Positions 18,810-28,174 are shown, numbered from the stretch's first letter. The stretch: 64,000 nucleotides of DNA from Methanobacteriota archaeon (GCA_023399215.1 JAEWQJ010000014.1:50657-114656), one strand, 5' to 3'. The notes: generated by a model from the sequence alone, not told the origin. Numbers and translations: made by a program.

Positions 18810-20753
18810 TCATCCAGAGCCGCCAGCGATATTGTCTTCTTCGATATCGTATTCTCTATTTACATCTCCGGAACATGATGAAGAGGGTGCATTTCCACAA
18901 CTGCGTTCTGATCTACTATAACTGGAACTTATGGGATAGAAGCGGCTCTTGTTTAACTGTTCAGATGGGACGATCATAGACATATTTTGAAGTAGTTCCT
19001 TTGCAATTCCGAGAGAGATAGCATACACCAGATAAGAATCCCAGGTCTCTATTGATTTAGGAGAATGTTCCTTGAGAGCAGAAAGGTCTGTAAGATATTT
19101 TTTGAAATTATCACATTGTTTATAGTAAAGACTTCCTTCGGGGGTCCAGTGCCCAAATATCGTTATAAACATGCCTGAGCACCTTATAATAACGAACCCG
19201 AAAATCCCGATTAAACTGGTCATTACATTTATCTTTGAAGCCAGAGGAAACGCCTTTGTAGGGAAAAATCCCGAAATTAGAATATAATACACAATTGAGG
19301 CTATTAGAATGGTTCGGGCAAACCAGTACATATATATGTTTCCTGTGAATTGAAAATAGTTATCAAATGCAGTGTATGCTTGAACTTTCGTGTTCCAAGA
19401 AGTTAAGAATTGAGAGAAACTCTTTCCGCTTTGCAGTTCCTTTTCAAGTTTTTTCCAGGAGATTTTTCTTTCGGGAGCATGAATTTTTAACAGATAAAGC
19501 ACATCTTTTTCAAAATCTTCCAGTTCAGATAAGCTTCCTTCAGCCTCCGAATATATTTCATTATTAAGAAGTTCAACCATAAAGTCTCTGGACCCGGATT
19601 CTGATGTCTGAGATGAGTCCGATTCTGGATTATGGAAAGATTCTGATTCTGAAGTATGGGAAAAGTCTGATTCTGAAGTATATGATGAGCCTATCTCTTC
19701 AGGTTTTAAATTTCGCAAAGAGATATATCCGCGGTTAACAAGATCCATAACCGTAGCTGTAAATCCATCTATTGTGGGAATACCCATCCTCCCTATTACA
19801 ATGGCATTTACCACTGCAGGTTTGGAATTATCAGGTACTTCCGCTTCAGAAACTATTTCATAATCAATTTTTTGTTCTCTTCCGTATATATAATATATAA
19901 TTAAAGGAAATGCTAGGACAAAGAGTGCAAATAGAAAGGTCTTCCTATAAAGGCTATTTAAGATCAGGTTTTTCTGTTGGTACACATATTCAGTAGTTAA
20001 TACATTTTCAAGTTCCTCAGCATCATCTACCTTGACAGGACTAAAACCAGAGGATGCAATTCTTGGGAAGACCGCTCGAACTTCATACCAGTGAGTAGAA
20101 GGGATTTCGCCTGTCCTTAAACTAATGACATTGTTTTCGATGTTTACTTCCTGTGTATAAGCAACCGGATGAGTCCAGTATTGGATTTCGCTTTTGCTTT
20201 TCACCGGAAGCATAATATTTCCTTTAAAGCTCTTCAGAGGTTTCTCCCATTCTCCTCCCCACAGCTTATAATTGAATTCAGAAACGTCCCTGTGAAATTT
20301 GACTGCACCATAGTAATCGTAGGAAATAAAAAGCGTCAATTTTTCCGGAGTCGGATCCGGAAGCTTGCCTATTAACCTGTATCCTTCTGGAATCGACTCA
20401 AACCTGAGTTTACATGCCTTATCTGAACAGCGTCCCTTGACATTCCGGATAGATTCTCCAGGTAACGCTTTGAGTTCTCTACGTATATCAATGTGGTCTC
20501 CATCAAATGCATATGAAACTGATTCCTCAACATGAGTTATCCCGCTGGCATTAACAATTATATTTGTCTCAGCTCCTTCCAGTGAGTATTTTGCACTGAC
20601 TGAGGACATCATGCAGAGAGTAAGCAGCAAAAGAAGAATTGTTTTCAATAGAATTGTTTTCGATAAAATTGTTTTCAATAGCGCAGAATTAAGACTCGCT
20701 TCTATAGCAACTTCGCAAGAAGCATCTAAAAGCTCCAATAAAGTTTCCCCCAA
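18810..20753 (-). CDS. DUF2207 membrane protein
   Basis: The protein has a signal peptide ending SSVSA, then an extracellular domain matching DUF2207 (ITHVEESVSYAFDGDHIDIRREL, GAVKFHRDVSEFNYKLWGGEW). A membrane helix follows near residue 275 (FLFALFVLAFPLIIYYIYG), then a cytoplasmic stretch with Ser/Glu repeats (TSESDxSHTSES), two more helices around 480-530, and a C-terminal helix-rich segment ending GGSG. Function is unknown. The N-terminus is uncertain: the frame is open to a TTG at 20753 with a GGGGGA site before a TTG at 20738, and the signal peptide is preceded by an odd repeated KTILxKTILLKTILL stretch encoded by three copies of a ~15-base unit. Confidence 0.78.
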   Translation of the reverse strand: MGETLLELLDASCEVAIEASLNSALLKTILSKTILLKTILLLLLTLCMMSSVSAKYSLEGAETNIIVNASGITHVEESVSYAFDGDHIDIRRELKALPGESIRNVKGRCSDKACKLRFESIPEGYRLIGKLPDPTPEKLTLFISYDYYGAVKFHRDVSEFNYKLWGGEWEKPLKSFKGNIMLPVKSKSEIQYWTHPVAYTQEVNIENNVISLRTGEIPSTHWYEVRAVFPRIASSGFSPVKVDDAEELENVLTTEYVYQQKNLILNSLYRKTFLFALFVLAFPLIIYYIYGREQKIDYEIVSEAEVPDNSKPAVVNAIVIGRMGIPTIDGFTATVMDLVNRGYISLRNLKPEEIGSSYTSESDFSHTSESESFHNPESDSSQTSESGSRDFMVELLNNEIYSEAEGSLSELEDFEKDVLYLLKIHAPERKISWKKLEKELQSGKSFSQFLTSWNTKVQAYTAFDNYFQFTGNIYMYWFARTILIASIVYYILISGFFPTKAFPLASKINVMTSLIGIFGFVIIRCSGMFITIFGHWTPEGSLYYKQCDNFKKYLTDLSALKEHSPKSIETWDSYLVYAISLGIAKELLQNMSMIVPSEQLNKSRFYPISSSYSRSERSCGNAPSSSCSGDVNREYDIEEDNIAGGSG

Positions 20754-20854
20754 CCCTGTATTATTTTCTGATAATTATATTATCCAAATATTATTAATAA
20801 TTGAGTTTAAAACTGGGTTTGAACTGGCTCGTAGAAACTTATATTTTGAAAAGT

Positions 20855-20981
20855 ATAGGTCAGGTATAACTCAGGATAATATAGGTCAGGTATAACTCAG
20901 GATAGTATAGGTCAGGTATAACTCAGGATAGTATAGGTCAGATAGAACTCAGGATAGTATAGGTCAGATAGAACTCAGGAC
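20855..20981. repeat. 26-bp tandem repeat, 5 copies
   Basis: Units beginning ATAGGTCAG start at 20855, 20881, 20907, 20933 and 20959, with a G-to-A and T-to-G variant shared by the last two copies. They lie upstream of the DUF2207 gene. The remaining spacer to 21283 shows nothing else. Confidence 0.92.
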
Positions 20982-21283
20982 AAGTGATCTTTTGCAAAAT
21001 ATTCGTGCTTTTAATGATTGTATCAGTCCTATACTATAATCTGTTAATTAATTCAGACAAAAAAGATGAAAAATCAGTTTCATTTTGTGCCTCTCACTCT
21101 CGGTTAACATGAACTTTCCCTACTCATATGGGAACTATGAAATGTTGAAGTCCTGTATCTCTGGCAATTGGATAAATATTTCTGATCAGATAGAACGAAA
21201 CCTTCTCACCAATTTTGATATTTGGATCTTCATCTGAGGTCATTCGATCGCGTATGAAGTTAATTTACTCTTTATCTGAAGTT

Positions 21284-22450
21284 TTACTCTTTATCTGAAG
21301 TCTCTTTTTTCGAGGCAGCTTTTTTGAAATTCTGTATTTTTCGATTTTCTGCTTCAGTTTCATCGGATTTGATTACTTCAGCCTCAAATTCTTCGGCCTC
21401 AAATTCTTCAGCTTCGAAACTTTCGACCTCAAAGTCTTCTTCCTGGAAAATATCCTCTTCAAAACCTTCTTCCAGAGCTTCTTCAAGCTCCCCTTCCTCT
21501 ACTACAGTATCTCTGCTAGTCCCGCTTTCTGTGCCTTCTATTATATCCTCTGCGTTTTTACCTGCCTGACTCTTAATTTCGCGGATTGTTTCATCAAGCT
21601 CCCTTTTAATTCCATATTTTCGGAAAAAATGAGTCAGGACATTTGAAACGTCCCTTTCGAGAATTTCATCGGCATGGGGATGTTCAGGAGTGACATACTG
21701 AGGCCAGTCAATTAGCTGGACGCCATCTTCGGAAACAAAGATATTATACTCACTTAAATCGGCATGGATGACTCCAAGTGAATAGGTAATTTTCACCTGT
21801 TTAAGGATCTCATCTAGATACCATTCGGGGTCGATAAGTTTTGTTTTTGAAAGAATACTACCTTTTGCAAGCTCCATGACTATTGCGTGTCTGTTGTGGT
21901 CAAAGGGCTTTGGAATTGATACCTCTGGATACAGAGTGGTCATGATGTCGTACTCCCTCTGGGCTGCGAGCCTGGCTGCATAGATCCAGGAAAAGTGTTC
22001 CCTTTCTCCCAGGTGCTCACGCACACGCTTTATCTGTTTGAAACTTGTCCTTCCTTCCCTGTGAAACTTGATTACAACCGGAACAGGTTCCCCAATTGCA
22101 AGCTCAGGAGGGAGGATTGCTTCATAGATAACCGATTCCTTTCCTACTCCTACTTCGTCTCCTATTGCACTGATACTCTTTCTCTTGACAAAGGCATTAA
22201 GGGCAAGGACATCATATCCTTCAAAGTAGATCTGAAAACCCTCGTAAGGCTGGGTAGTCCTGATCACAAGCTTATTCTGCACAAGTTTTTTTAGTCTGTA
22301 TTCCAGCTTCTCAAAGGGCAGCCTGGTATATTTATTCAGTTCTTCCATTGGCACCCATTCAAAATGCTTCATTCCGGTTTCAATGCCAGTCAGGATCCTG
22401 AAATCCTTTGAGTCAAGATTTTTAAAAACCCTCAGCGCTTCGTCGATCAT
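21284..22450 (-). CDS. rio2: Rio2 atypical serine/threonine kinase/ATPase
   Basis: Rio2 acts in late maturation of the small ribosomal subunit in archaea and eukaryotes. An N-terminal winged helix (residues 1-85, with the family KHFEWVPMEELNKYT) precedes the kinase fold. The fold has the nucleotide loop GDEVGVGKES (98-107), VVIKFH with Lys128, the catalytic loop HADLSEYN (Asp231, Asn236) and the metal-binding LIDWPQ (Asp248). After residue 300 the tail is extremely acidic, with tandem EEFEAEEFEAE repeats, then a basic end. The tail is encoded by a small sequence repeat at about 21380-21430. The start at 22450 has only a weak ribosome-binding site, so the mRNA may be nearly leaderless. Confidence 0.95.
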   Translation of the reverse strand: MIDEALRVFKNLDSKDFRILTGIETGMKHFEWVPMEELNKYTRLPFEKLEYRLKKLVQNKLVIRTTQPYEGFQIYFEGYDVLALNAFVKRKSISAIGDEVGVGKESVIYEAILPPELAIGEPVPVVIKFHREGRTSFKQIKRVREHLGEREHFSWIYAARLAAQREYDIMTTLYPEVSIPKPFDHNRHAIVMELAKGSILSKTKLIDPEWYLDEILKQVKITYSLGVIHADLSEYNIFVSEDGVQLIDWPQYVTPEHPHADEILERDVSNVLTHFFRKYGIKRELDETIREIKSQAGKNAEDIIEGTESGTSRDTVVEEGELEEALEEGFEEDIFQEEDFEVESFEAEEFEAEEFEAEVIKSDETEAENRKIQNFKKAASKKETSDKE

Positions 22451-22846
22451 CTTGATACTAGATATAGCCCTCGATATTTAAATAATAGGTATTATGCCCC
22501 AGTTTCGCTTCCAGAGTTATGCCAGCTGAGTGTCAAATTTCTTATTTTTACCAGACTGTTCCCTTTCTGATTTTTACCTGATTGTTCACTTCCGGAAGAT
22601 AAGCATACGCTCGTAGCGGGGCATATGCTCGTAACGGGCTTAAAGAACAGGATGAAGATAAGGTTTCTGCTATTTTGCTCAACAATTGAAATAGAACAAA
22701 ATAGCAATTTTAGAAAAATATATAAGAGAGTTAATATAAGATATATGAGATAAATGGGGGACTCAAAAGAGAACCCTGACGCTGGAAAATGTATATCTTT
22801 TATCTAGGAGCTTGAGAAAACTATAAACATTATTTTCGAAGGAACT
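22451..22846. other. Spacer without recognised genes
   Basis: Promoter-length region between divergent genes. CATACGCTCGTA and CATATGCTCGTA near 22610-22634 are imperfect duplicates. No gene is seen. Confidence 0.5.
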
Positions 22847-23059
22847 ATGGATAAAAAAACTGTCTTGAATAAAATAGATGAGTTGTCGTTAATTTATGAA
22901 AATGGGGTTTTATCACATCCCTACTGGTATATTCCGCCGAATAAAAGGTATTTAATTGCGATCCATGATGAACTATTTCAGGGAAAGTCAGAACTTAAAT
23001 TGACATTAAATGAGGTCGCAGCCTTATTATTGACTCACAATTTAATCGAATTAGATTAA
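22847..23059 (+). CDS. Small hypothetical protein
   Basis: A 70-residue acidic, soluble protein of unknown family. Coding quality is suggested by an AAGGA site upstream of the ATG at 22847, balanced composition, and an amphipathic first helix (KKTVLNKIDELSLIYENG) followed by SHPYWYIPPNKRYLIAIHDEL and a final helix. No cysteine cluster or membrane segment is present. It could be a small regulator or toxin/antitoxin partner, but there is no companion gene immediately next to it. Confidence 0.5.
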   Translation: MDKKTVLNKIDELSLIYENGVLSHPYWYIPPNKRYLIAIHDELFQGKSELKLTLNEVAALLLTHNLIELD

Positions 23060-23105
23060 CTACAGAAAAAAATTAGTTCATGAGATACATTAAAACCAGG
23101 ACTGA

Positions 23106-23297
23106 ACTGGTGCACGCGTTGGGGGAATTCGTGATAGTTATTTTTGCACTAAAATCGAAGGCGTATACTCCACATATCTAACCACGAACATATACCCGGA
23201 AGCCACTTACAATGGAAGGGACTATCGCTTAGAATAAGGATATTTCGGAGCATCCGGCGCGAAGACCTTGCTTGTCGAAAGATCAGCTGCACAATAA
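23106..23297 (+). pseudogene. Relict coding segment with in-frame TAA
   Basis: One frame reads TGARVGGIRDSYFCTKIEGV, YSTYLTTNIYPEATYNGRDY, RLE, then TAA at 23235-23237, then GYFGASGAKTLLVERSAAQ and a second TAA at 23295. Composition on both sides of the first stop is protein-like. There is no start codon with a ribosome-binding site. The family is not identified. Confidence 0.35.
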
Positions 23298-23365
23298 AAA
23301 TGAGAGATTGAAAAGCTAAACGAAATTACAGATGAACAAGCTGTCAATATTAAATGTTTTTTCCA

Positions 23366-23410
23366 CTCCATAATAGTGAATCCCAAAAAGGATTGTCAGC
23401 CATTATGGAG
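23366..23410. other. Hairpin-forming inverted repeat
   Basis: CTCCATAAT (23366-23374) pairs with ATTATGGAG (23402-23410), and AATCC (23379-23383) with GGATT (23390-23394). It lies just beyond the 3' end of the minus-strand regulator and could terminate or stabilise its transcript. Confidence 0.5.
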
Positions 23411-23430
23411 CTAACCTTGTTTTAAATTCT

Positions 23431-23829
23431 TCATTTTAAAGAAGTAAGTGGCACTTGTTTGCTCATCACTTTCAGCTTTTTGATTGCTGATATGGTTGCT
23501 TGAGATTCTTTGTAAATTCTGTCTTCGTAATAACTTATAATCTCTTCAACCGGAACAGCAAGAGAATAAATTTTCATCGGCCGCCCTTTTCCAGGCTTTT
23601 TTTCCGAGCGCATATTAACCCAGGAATGGTTGCACATTAATCTCATTGCAAGACTGACTTCAGGTTGCCTTAATCCGGTACTTATTTCAATTTCCCTGGA
23701 TGAAGCTTCATCTACATTCATAAGATATGCCATGGTTGTAGCGGCATTTCGTGACATTCCAAGGTTATTTAATGCTTTAATAAAAATATAGTCATTTTCG
23801 TCCAACACTTTTACTTCAGAGTCTTTCAT
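23431..23829 (-). CDS. Winged-helix transcriptional regulator
   Basis: A 132-residue DNA-binding protein. Residues about 15-85 form a winged helix: LGMSRNAATTMAYLMNVDEASSREIEISTGLRQPEVSLAMRLMCNHSWVN contains the recognition helix (RQPEVSLAMRLM), followed by a basic wing EKKPGKGRPMKIYSL. A C-terminal helix (EEIISYYEDRIYKESQATISAIKKL) probably dimerises. The pattern resembles TrmB/ArsR-like archaeal regulators, but the exact family is not assigned. A good AGGAGG site precedes the ATG. The target is unknown; its neighbours are small hypothetical genes. Confidence 0.8.
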   Translation of the reverse strand: MKDSEVKVLDENDYIFIKALNNLGMSRNAATTMAYLMNVDEASSREIEISTGLRQPEVSLAMRLMCNHSWVNMRSEKKPGKGRPMKIYSLAVPVEEIISYYEDRIYKESQATISAIKKLKVMSKQVPLTSLK

Positions 23830-24176
23830 GGTAACCTCCTGATATTTCGAGTTTATGGATAGTTTGTCAGCTAAATAATCTTTTACAATTACTTTATAAA
23901 TTAGATAATAACTTATAAACAGTTTTAAAATATATACATTTGCACGGTAAATAGCTTATTGACATCTTGAAGATAATAAAAAGAGGTTTTCTTTATTCAC
24001 TGGTTATCTTGGGATAATCGTGACAGCTAACTCAATCATACTATAGTACCCTTGTCAGTAACCACGTGCAAAAGCCAGTGTTATTACTCTAGCCAGATGG
24101 ACTAAATATATCCAGAAAGAATCTTTAAAGAAAGGAGAAAGTAAGATTTTTCGTTTCCTGGATGCCGTATTGATGG

Positions 24177-24269
24177 ATTAGGAAACGGAATAATGAAGTT
24201 ATTAGAAACGGAGTAATAAAGTTATTAGAAACAGAGTAATGAAGTTATTAGAAACGGAGTAATGAAGTT
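24177..24269. repeat. 23-bp tandem repeat, 4 copies
   Basis: ATTAGAAACGGAGTAATGAAGTT-type units begin at 24177, 24201, 24224 and 24247. They lie in the 23830-24474 spacer, which has no gene. At 24438-24454 the sequence GAGTTTTGAGATGAGCTC resembles the end of a miniature element seen at 28424 and 47083. Confidence 0.9.
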
Positions 24270-24474
24270 GATTGTATTATGAGTCAGTAAATATCACAGA
24301 TATAAAAACTTTAAAAACTTTAAAAAAAACTTATCCAAAACCAATTTTATTCCTGAATTGAGAAGAAACTCAGAACTATTTTTACAATAATAGACTCGGT
24401 TAATTATTTATAATAATGAATTGCGATAAATAATTTTGAGTTTTGAGATGAGCTCAAAGAGAGGCACATCAGTT

Positions 24475-24885
24475 TTATTTTTTATCTTCTCTATTCCATT
24501 CCATCAAAGCTTTTTCAATAGATATCAAAGTGAACATGGTAGTATTGAATATCTCATCTGGGTGTTGCGGCATCCATCTGATTTCATCAAGAACGTCTTT
24601 TGGGAGCCTAACGATATCATTCATATCGTCTCCGATCTTCATGAAATATTCATTATATCGTGGACCGTACCTACTGTTATCACTCGCAGTGATAGAAATA
24701 TACTGAGTAAATGACCCGTCATTCATTATATCTCTTGAATATCTGTACTGAATTTCTTCAATACAATCCAGGTAATCATTATGTATTCTTCTGACGGTAT
24801 CTGGAATTGATTCACCATTTTTTTGTAAGGCTTTCAGGTCTGAAAATACACTTTTTGAGAGTCGAATAGTTTTGTACTGTTTCAC
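24475..24885 (-). CDS. Hypothetical protein with ribbon-helix-helix-like N-terminus
   Basis: A 136-residue protein. The first 35 residues (KTIRLSKSVFSDLKALQKNGESIPDTVRRIHNDYL) have the strand-helix-helix pattern of ribbon-helix-helix DNA-binding proteins or of antitoxin N-termini common in archaea. The rest is acidic and contains ITASDNSRYGPRYNEYFMKIGDD and VRLPKDVLDEIRWMPQHPDEIF. The frame opens at GTG 24885 without a strong ribosome-binding site. No toxin gene lies beside it. DNA binding is inferred only from the pattern. Confidence 0.6.
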   Translation of the reverse strand: MKQYKTIRLSKSVFSDLKALQKNGESIPDTVRRIHNDYLDCIEEIQYRYSRDIMNDGSFTQYISITASDNSRYGPRYNEYFMKIGDDMNDIVRLPKDVLDEIRWMPQHPDEIFNTTMFTLISIEKALMEWNREDKK

Positions 24886-25062
24886 ACTACTGCATATGTA
24901 GTTAAGTATATAAATAAATTAATGCACGATGCAGTACTTTTCTAAAATATCTTTGCAACAATTCATATTCATTGTTGTTAGCATTTACCTGCTAATCCAT
25001 TAATGTTGCTTACGAAAACAATAAGATAATAAAAAAGTATGCAGTTTTATGGTTGATAATTT

Positions 25063-25338
25063 ATGGCTGATAATAATTCTAATAGTTCGCACAACAATCC
25101 TGAAAAAAGAAAAAATCCTTTTAAGAAAATGCTAGATAGCATGAAAAATCTTATTAAAAAAGATGAAGAAGATAACACGCCGTCTTCTTTTGAAGAGGCT
25201 AAAACCAGAAAAAATCAAGGCTCAAATATTTCAAAGCATGAAACATCTGAATCAAAAAAAGATAAGAGATCGACGCGGGAAAGAAAAGCTAATAATAAGG
25301 AGCAGAAACTTCCAAAGAAATATAAAAAAGGTTGGTAA
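25063..25338 (+). CDS. Small, highly charged hypothetical protein
   Basis: A 91-residue protein with a strongly basic, probably disordered sequence (many Lys, Asn, Ser, Glu), including KRKNPFKKMLDSMKNLIKKDEEDN and an end QKLPKKYKKGW. The ATG at 25063 follows GGTTGATA. No motif identifies it. RNA or nucleic-acid binding would fit the charge but is not shown. The gene is isolated. Confidence 0.5.
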   Translation: MADNNSNSSHNNPEKRKNPFKKMLDSMKNLIKKDEEDNTPSSFEEAKTRKNQGSNISKHETSESKKDKRSTRERKANNKEQKLPKKYKKGW

Positions 25339-25689
25339 CCGATATTGAGGACCTAATTGAAAATGAGACCTTAATTGTAGAAAACCCTCATGAGCCTTTG
25401 GCACATGCATGAAATGCAAAAAACTTTATATTGATATCAAAGTTTTTCAAAGGAAATAGTTTGATAATTGCGATCAAATTTTCATTCATTCCGAGAAATG
25501 TCTATTGATATGTCTATTGATTAGTGATAATTAGTAACGGGTTGGAATATGCAGAACTTTGGGCAGGAAAAACTAAATCAGAGCTAAAAAAGCTACAGAC
25601 GAAGAAATAAATGATTACAGGAAAACGAGGAAACAAAAACGGTGTCATAAATGATTAAAGGGGATGAAAAAACAAAAACCGTTTCCTGT
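25339..25689. other. Spacer without recognised features
   Basis: AT-rich. Near 25609-25680 the phrase AAATGATTA plus AAAACAAAAAC is roughly duplicated. No gene is seen. Confidence 0.45.
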
Positions 25690-26190
25690 TTACTTCAGCA
25701 GCTTAATCATTTCTCTTCCAAAGGCGTGAAGATCAGCAGGGCTTCTTGAAGATACAAAATTTCCGTCAATTACAACTTCTTTATCTTCGTAAAGTGCGCC
25801 TGCGGCTATGATGTCATCTCTTATCCCTGGCCAGCAGGTTGCTTTCCTGCCTTTTATGACGCCTGCAGAGACGAGAACCTGTGGGCCATGACAAATTGCA
25901 GCAACCGGCTTTTTTTCTTTGAAAAAGTGTCTTGTAATCTCAAGTGCATTCTCGTCAAGCCTCATTTTTTCGGGGCCTTTTCCCCCGGATATTACAAGAA
26001 TACCATAATCTTCAGGGTTTATGTCTTTAAAAGCAATGTCTACATTGACCTCATAGCCATGCTTTCCTTTTATTGGCCCCTTCTTCATTGAAGCTACATG
26101 TGTTGTAATCCTTTCTTCTTTCAAGCGGTGGTAAGGATAGAAAAGTTCAAGATCTTCAAAACCATCGGCTCCGAATATGAGTGCCTTCAT
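25690..26190 (-). CDS. DJ-1/PfpI family cysteine protein
   Basis: A cytosolic member of the DJ-1/PfpI superfamily, whose members act as proteases, glyoxalase/deglycase enzymes or redox chaperones. The nucleophile elbow VAAICHGPQVL places Cys100 and His101 exactly where PfpI-type proteins carry them, and Glu12 in GADGFEDLE is the acid that tunes the cysteine. Other family features are LVISGGKGPEKMR and the end SRSPADLHAFGREMIKLL. The length of 166 residues is standard for the PfpI group. GGGGGG precedes the ATG at 26190. The gene is isolated, so context adds nothing. Confidence 0.9.
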   Translation of the reverse strand: MKALIFGADGFEDLELFYPYHRLKEERITTHVASMKKGPIKGKHGYEVNVDIAFKDINPEDYGILVISGGKGPEKMRLDENALEITRHFFKEKKPVAAICHGPQVLVSAGVIKGRKATCWPGIRDDIIAAGALYEDKEVVIDGNFVSSRSPADLHAFGREMIKLLK

Positions 26191-26494
26191 ATGAACCCCC
26201 CGAGTTTTAGCTTTATGGCTTTAGCCTTGCTTTTAAATTTTCCAGACTTAATTTTCCGGATTTAACTTTCCAGACATTTCAAAATTGATTTTATGGGTAC
26301 AATTTTGAGTACTTTATTTCACAAATAATACTTAATTTCACAGATAATACTTAATTTCATAAATGAATGATTATTTCTGCAGCAAATATATCTTGTCTGA
26401 TTTCGAAAATGGAATAGGTAACAGTGGTTAGGTCATGAAATCAGTAACAGCAGCTCGGCCATTGAACAGGTAACAGCATTTAGGTCTGGAAGGC
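26191..26494. other. Spacer with short duplications
   Basis: AATAATACTTAATTTCACAG-like phrases are repeated around 26320-26360, and TAACAGCA(G/T)-type phrases around 26430-26480. No gene is seen. Confidence 0.45.
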
Positions 26495-27679
26495 TTAAAT
26501 TGCTTCAAGGGCCTGTTTGAGGTCTTCAATTATATCTTCGTAATCTTCAATCCCTACTGAGAGCCTGACAAGCCCGTCAGTTATGCCTACACTCTTTCTT
26601 ACTTCATGAGGAACACATGCATGAGTCATCGATGCAGGGTGCTGAATAAGGGTATCCGTAGCTCCGAGGCTCACAGCAAGAGAACAGAGTTTTACATTGT
26701 CCATGAGCTTCCGCCCGGCTTCAATTCCGCCCTTTACCTCAAAAGAGAGCATCCCGCTAAATCCACTCATTTGCTTGCGTGCAAGTTCGTACTGAGGATG
26801 ATCTGGAAGCCCTGGATACCTGACCCAATCTACCTCGGGTCGGGATTCAAGAAATTCCGCAACCTTCATTGCATTTTCAGCGTGCCTTTCCATCCGGATA
26901 TGCAGGGTTTTAAGCCCTCTTATGCAGAGCCAGGCTTCATGCGGACCCATAATTCCTCCTGTATACCCAACAACTTCAGACATTCTATTAATAAAATCCT
27001 TATTTCCTGCAACGATTCCGCCAAGCAAATCTGCGTGGCCGCCTATATATTTTGTACAGCTACTCAGGGAAAGATCCGCACCAAGCTCAAGAGGCCTCTG
27101 GAAATAAGGTGTTGCAAAAGTGTTGTCCACAACGCAGAGGGCCCCATTTTCTCTGGCTATCCTGGCTATTTCGGTAATATCGCACACGGTAAGCGTAGGA
27201 TTGGCAGGACTCTCAAGAAAGACCATTTTTGTTTCGGGTTTGAAGGTTCGCTTTACATTTTCGGTTTTAGAGGTATCAACGAAACTGACTTCTATTCCAA
27301 GCCCTGGCAAAACCTGAGAAAAGAGACTGTAGGTACAGCCGTATACTACATCCGTTGAGATAAGGTGGTCTCCCTGCTTCAGGGCAGTTAACGCAATTGC
27401 AGTGATCGCTGCCATTCCAGAGGCAAAGGTTTGCCCTGCTTCCCCACCTTCAAGCGCAGCAAATTTTTCAGCGAGAACCGCATGCGTGGGAGTATGCGGA
27501 GGAATTCTGGCGTATACGTACCCGGATTCATCTCCTGCAAACCTCGCTGCTCCTTGCCTGGCATTCTCAAAAATGAACGTTGAAGTCTGGAATATCGGAG
27601 TTGTATGCGCCCCGAAAACCGGATCCGGCTTTTCTGCGGCATGTACACATTTTGTTGCGAACTTCACTTCTCTTTCCAT
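26495..27679 (-). CDS. PLP-dependent Cys/Met metabolism enzyme, methionine gamma-lyase-like
   Basis: A fold-type I PLP enzyme of the transsulfuration family. The Schiff-base lysine is Lys210 in SSCTKYIGGH, with Asp185 in VVDNTFATP contacting the ring nitrogen. Tyr113 and Cys115 in VVYGCTYSLF correspond to the Tyr and the specific Cys of methionine gamma-lyase (Tyr114 and Cys116 in the Pseudomonas enzyme), which favours that activity (methionine to methanethiol, 2-oxobutyrate and ammonia). The C-terminal substrate-binding block SLGATDTLIQHPASMTHA is intact. An unusual YARIPPHTPTHAVL replaces the common YSRxxNPT. Cystathionine gamma-lyase or O-acetylhomoserine sulfhydrylase remain possible. GGGATTTGGGGAG precedes the ATG. 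Confidence 0.85.
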   Translation of the reverse strand: MEREVKFATKCVHAAEKPDPVFGAHTTPIFQTSTFIFENARQGAARFAGDESGYVYARIPPHTPTHAVLAEKFAALEGGEAGQTFASGMAAITAIALTALKQGDHLISTDVVYGCTYSLFSQVLPGLGIEVSFVDTSKTENVKRTFKPETKMVFLESPANPTLTVCDITEIARIARENGALCVVDNTFATPYFQRPLELGADLSLSSCTKYIGGHADLLGGIVAGNKDFINRMSEVVGYTGGIMGPHEAWLCIRGLKTLHIRMERHAENAMKVAEFLESRPEVDWVRYPGLPDHPQYELARKQMSGFSGMLSFEVKGGIEAGRKLMDNVKLCSLAVSLGATDTLIQHPASMTHACVPHEVRKSVGITDGLVRLSVGIEDYEDIIEDLKQALEAI

Positions 27680-27884
27680 CTCCCCAAATCCCTCTCAAAA
27701 TTAGTATCCGGAATAAGTATTGCTTTTCCGGTAATTATTTGTTTGGCAGGGCTTGTGCATACTGGAAAAATATTCTATGGTTGATACTTTTGTACTATTC
27801 CAACAATATTTTGAAAAGTTTGGAGAATGGCTCAAAATAAATCTTCGAAGAATTTCAGTATCATTAAACGTGAAATTTTAAAGT

Positions 27885-27943
27885 TGTACTTAGACATATA
27901 ACGGCTTAATAGTTGTACTTAGACATATAACGGCTTAATGGTA
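27885..27943. repeat. Tandem duplication of about 28 bp
   Basis: GTACTTAGACATATAACGGC followed by TTAATAGTT occurs twice in a row. It lies in the 27680-28054 spacer, which otherwise shows no gene. Confidence 0.85.
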
Positions 27944-28054
27944 CTGTTTTTCGGCTCAAGTGCTTGAGTCCTACTTAAAAAAAGAGCTGTAATGAGTTTG
28001 AAATTTTTTGCGTCAAGCAATTTTTTGTTTTAACATAATTTTTGATATCATTTA

Positions 28055-28064
28055 TTTAATATAA
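28055..28064 (+). promoter_or_regulatory. Predicted TATA box of the microprotein operon
   Basis: TTTAATATAA lies 33 bases before the first microprotein start codon, so transcription would begin about 8-12 bases before the ATG with only a very short leader that still contains the ribosome-binding site. Confidence 0.45.
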
Positions 28065-28096
28065 TTTATGCTATTACTATATGCTGGAGTTGAGGA

Positions 28097-28174
28097 ATGG
28101 GATATCGTTTCTCAATAAAGGATTTTCCAGGAATTACTGATTCTTCTTCAAAATTTAAGGGGTTTTATTCATGA
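28097..28174 (+). CDS. 25-residue microprotein, first gene of a microprotein operon
   Basis: The frame ATG (28097) to TGA (28172-28174) codes for MGYRFSIKDFPGITDSSSKF and GFYS-type sequence (25 residues). GGAGTTGAGGA lies directly upstream. Its stop overlaps the next start in the ATGA arrangement, the usual sign of translational coupling. The peptide is basic and has no membrane segment. A non-coding leader with a chance frame is possible, but the coupling and the ribosome-binding site support translation. Confidence 0.55.
   Translation: MGYRFSIKDFPGITDSSSKFKGFYS

Noticed and set aside
20855..20981. CRISPR array
   Set aside because: Units are directly adjacent with no unique spacers; this is a simple tandem repeat. 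No array with spacers was found elsewhere in the window.
23235..23237. Pyrrolysine-type readthrough of a stop codon
   Set aside because: Pyrrolysine uses TAG; the stop here is TAA, so gene decay is simpler.
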